Assembly (NCBI GenBank): GCA_014874485.1
Contig: JADBJK010000024.1
Span: forward strand, 248,001 to 312,000
Length of the DNA: 64,000 bases
Direction: 5' to 3'
Source of the DNA: Chloroflexota bacterium
Lineage (GTDB): Bacteria > Chloroflexota > Anaerolineae > DTLA01
This document shows positions 63,930-64,000 of this stretch, piece after piece (position 1 is the stretch's first letter; each line of letters begins with the position of its first letter). The translations under genes and the position numbers were made by a program. The notes beneath the pieces are model-generated. The model was not told the origin of the DNA. It saw only the letters and a list, made by a program, of their open reading frames with translations, and did not search any database.

Positions 63930-64000
63930 GCGGAAGACGGGATTTGAACCCGCGACCCTCTCCTTGGCAAGGAGATGCTCTACCGCTGAGCCACTTCCGC
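63930..64000 (-). tRNA. tRNA-Gly (anticodon GCC)
   Basis: The 71-base sequence on the - strand folds as a tRNA: acceptor GCGGAAG/CTTCCGC, D-arm with AGCGGTAGA, anticodon stem CTCCT/AGGAG with loop TTGCCAA, and T-loop TTCAAAT on a GCGGG/CCCGT stem. CCA is not encoded. It is complete up to the window edge. Confidence 0.95.

Overview
The window reads as one chromosome segment of a high-GC bacterium, most likely a Chloroflexota member of the Anaerolineae type. This is inferred from gene content: very long secreted proteins with Thr-Pro linkers, tails of the form YLPxxxR, a fatty-acid kinase (FakA/FakB) block, a second-site ftsZ, and dispersed 'TCATTGCGAG' repeats. No rRNA is present to confirm it. 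Almost all genes lie on the + strand and are tightly packed, and many promoters are of the TTGxxx-N17-TATAAT kind with an extended -10 (TGC next to the hexamer).

Positions 1-5170 hold the tail of a type III restriction-like nuclease, an endonuclease/exonuclease/phosphatase protein, a frameshifted EamA transporter, a nitrilase-fold protein that seems to lack its catalytic Cys and Lys, and a threonine aldolase. Positions 5240-15780 are housekeeping: a YugP-type membrane protease, rlmN, rpe (probably leaderless), rpmB divergent from asp23-fakA-fakB-fakB, recG, coaD and a DivIVA-like coiled-coil protein.

Positions 15780-37850 are the centre of interest. A strong promoter and a 240-nt structured leader precede a DeoR-type regulator, rpoN (sigma-54, with an inserted zinc ribbon), a histidine kinase whose sensor is a solute-binding-protein-like domain, and an NtrC-type sigma-54 activator. 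A perfect 14-bp hairpin and a textbook -24/-12 promoter follow. That promoter faces a close-packed gene set: a two-helix membrane protein, a 2209-residue NACHT-like NTPase with about fifty TPRs, a TPR plus caspase-like (C25) protease with an intact His-Cys dyad, a glycosidase-like barrel with a cell-wall-binding-like tail, a lipoprotein peptidoglycan amidase (PGRP fold), and FtsZ. I infer one sigma-54 regulon linking an NLR-like switch, a caspase-like protease, wall cleavage and division. This is the best candidate for an undescribed system.

Positions 37850-55010 are a cell-surface block: LysM plus pseudo-glycosidase, a 38-residue zinc-ribbon protein, pseudo-glycosidase fused to SpoIID, a sortase-like surface protein, a triple-LysM lipoprotein, a phosphohexomutase, and two giant secreted mosaics (cohesin, dockerin, SdrD-like, LVIVD, glycosidase, CBM and DNRLRE modules). 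The second giant is frameshifted at its C-terminus by a 49-bp tandem duplication.

Positions 55000-64000 hold trmI, a DUF2007 protein, a zinc-ribbon coiled-coil protein, a metal-dependent hydrolase, two lipoproteins (one an M1-type peptidase), and, on the - strand, tRNA-Gly(GCC) and the tig-clpP-clpX operon. A 207-bp MITE with inverted ends sits exactly at the clpX stop codon, between the gene and its terminator.
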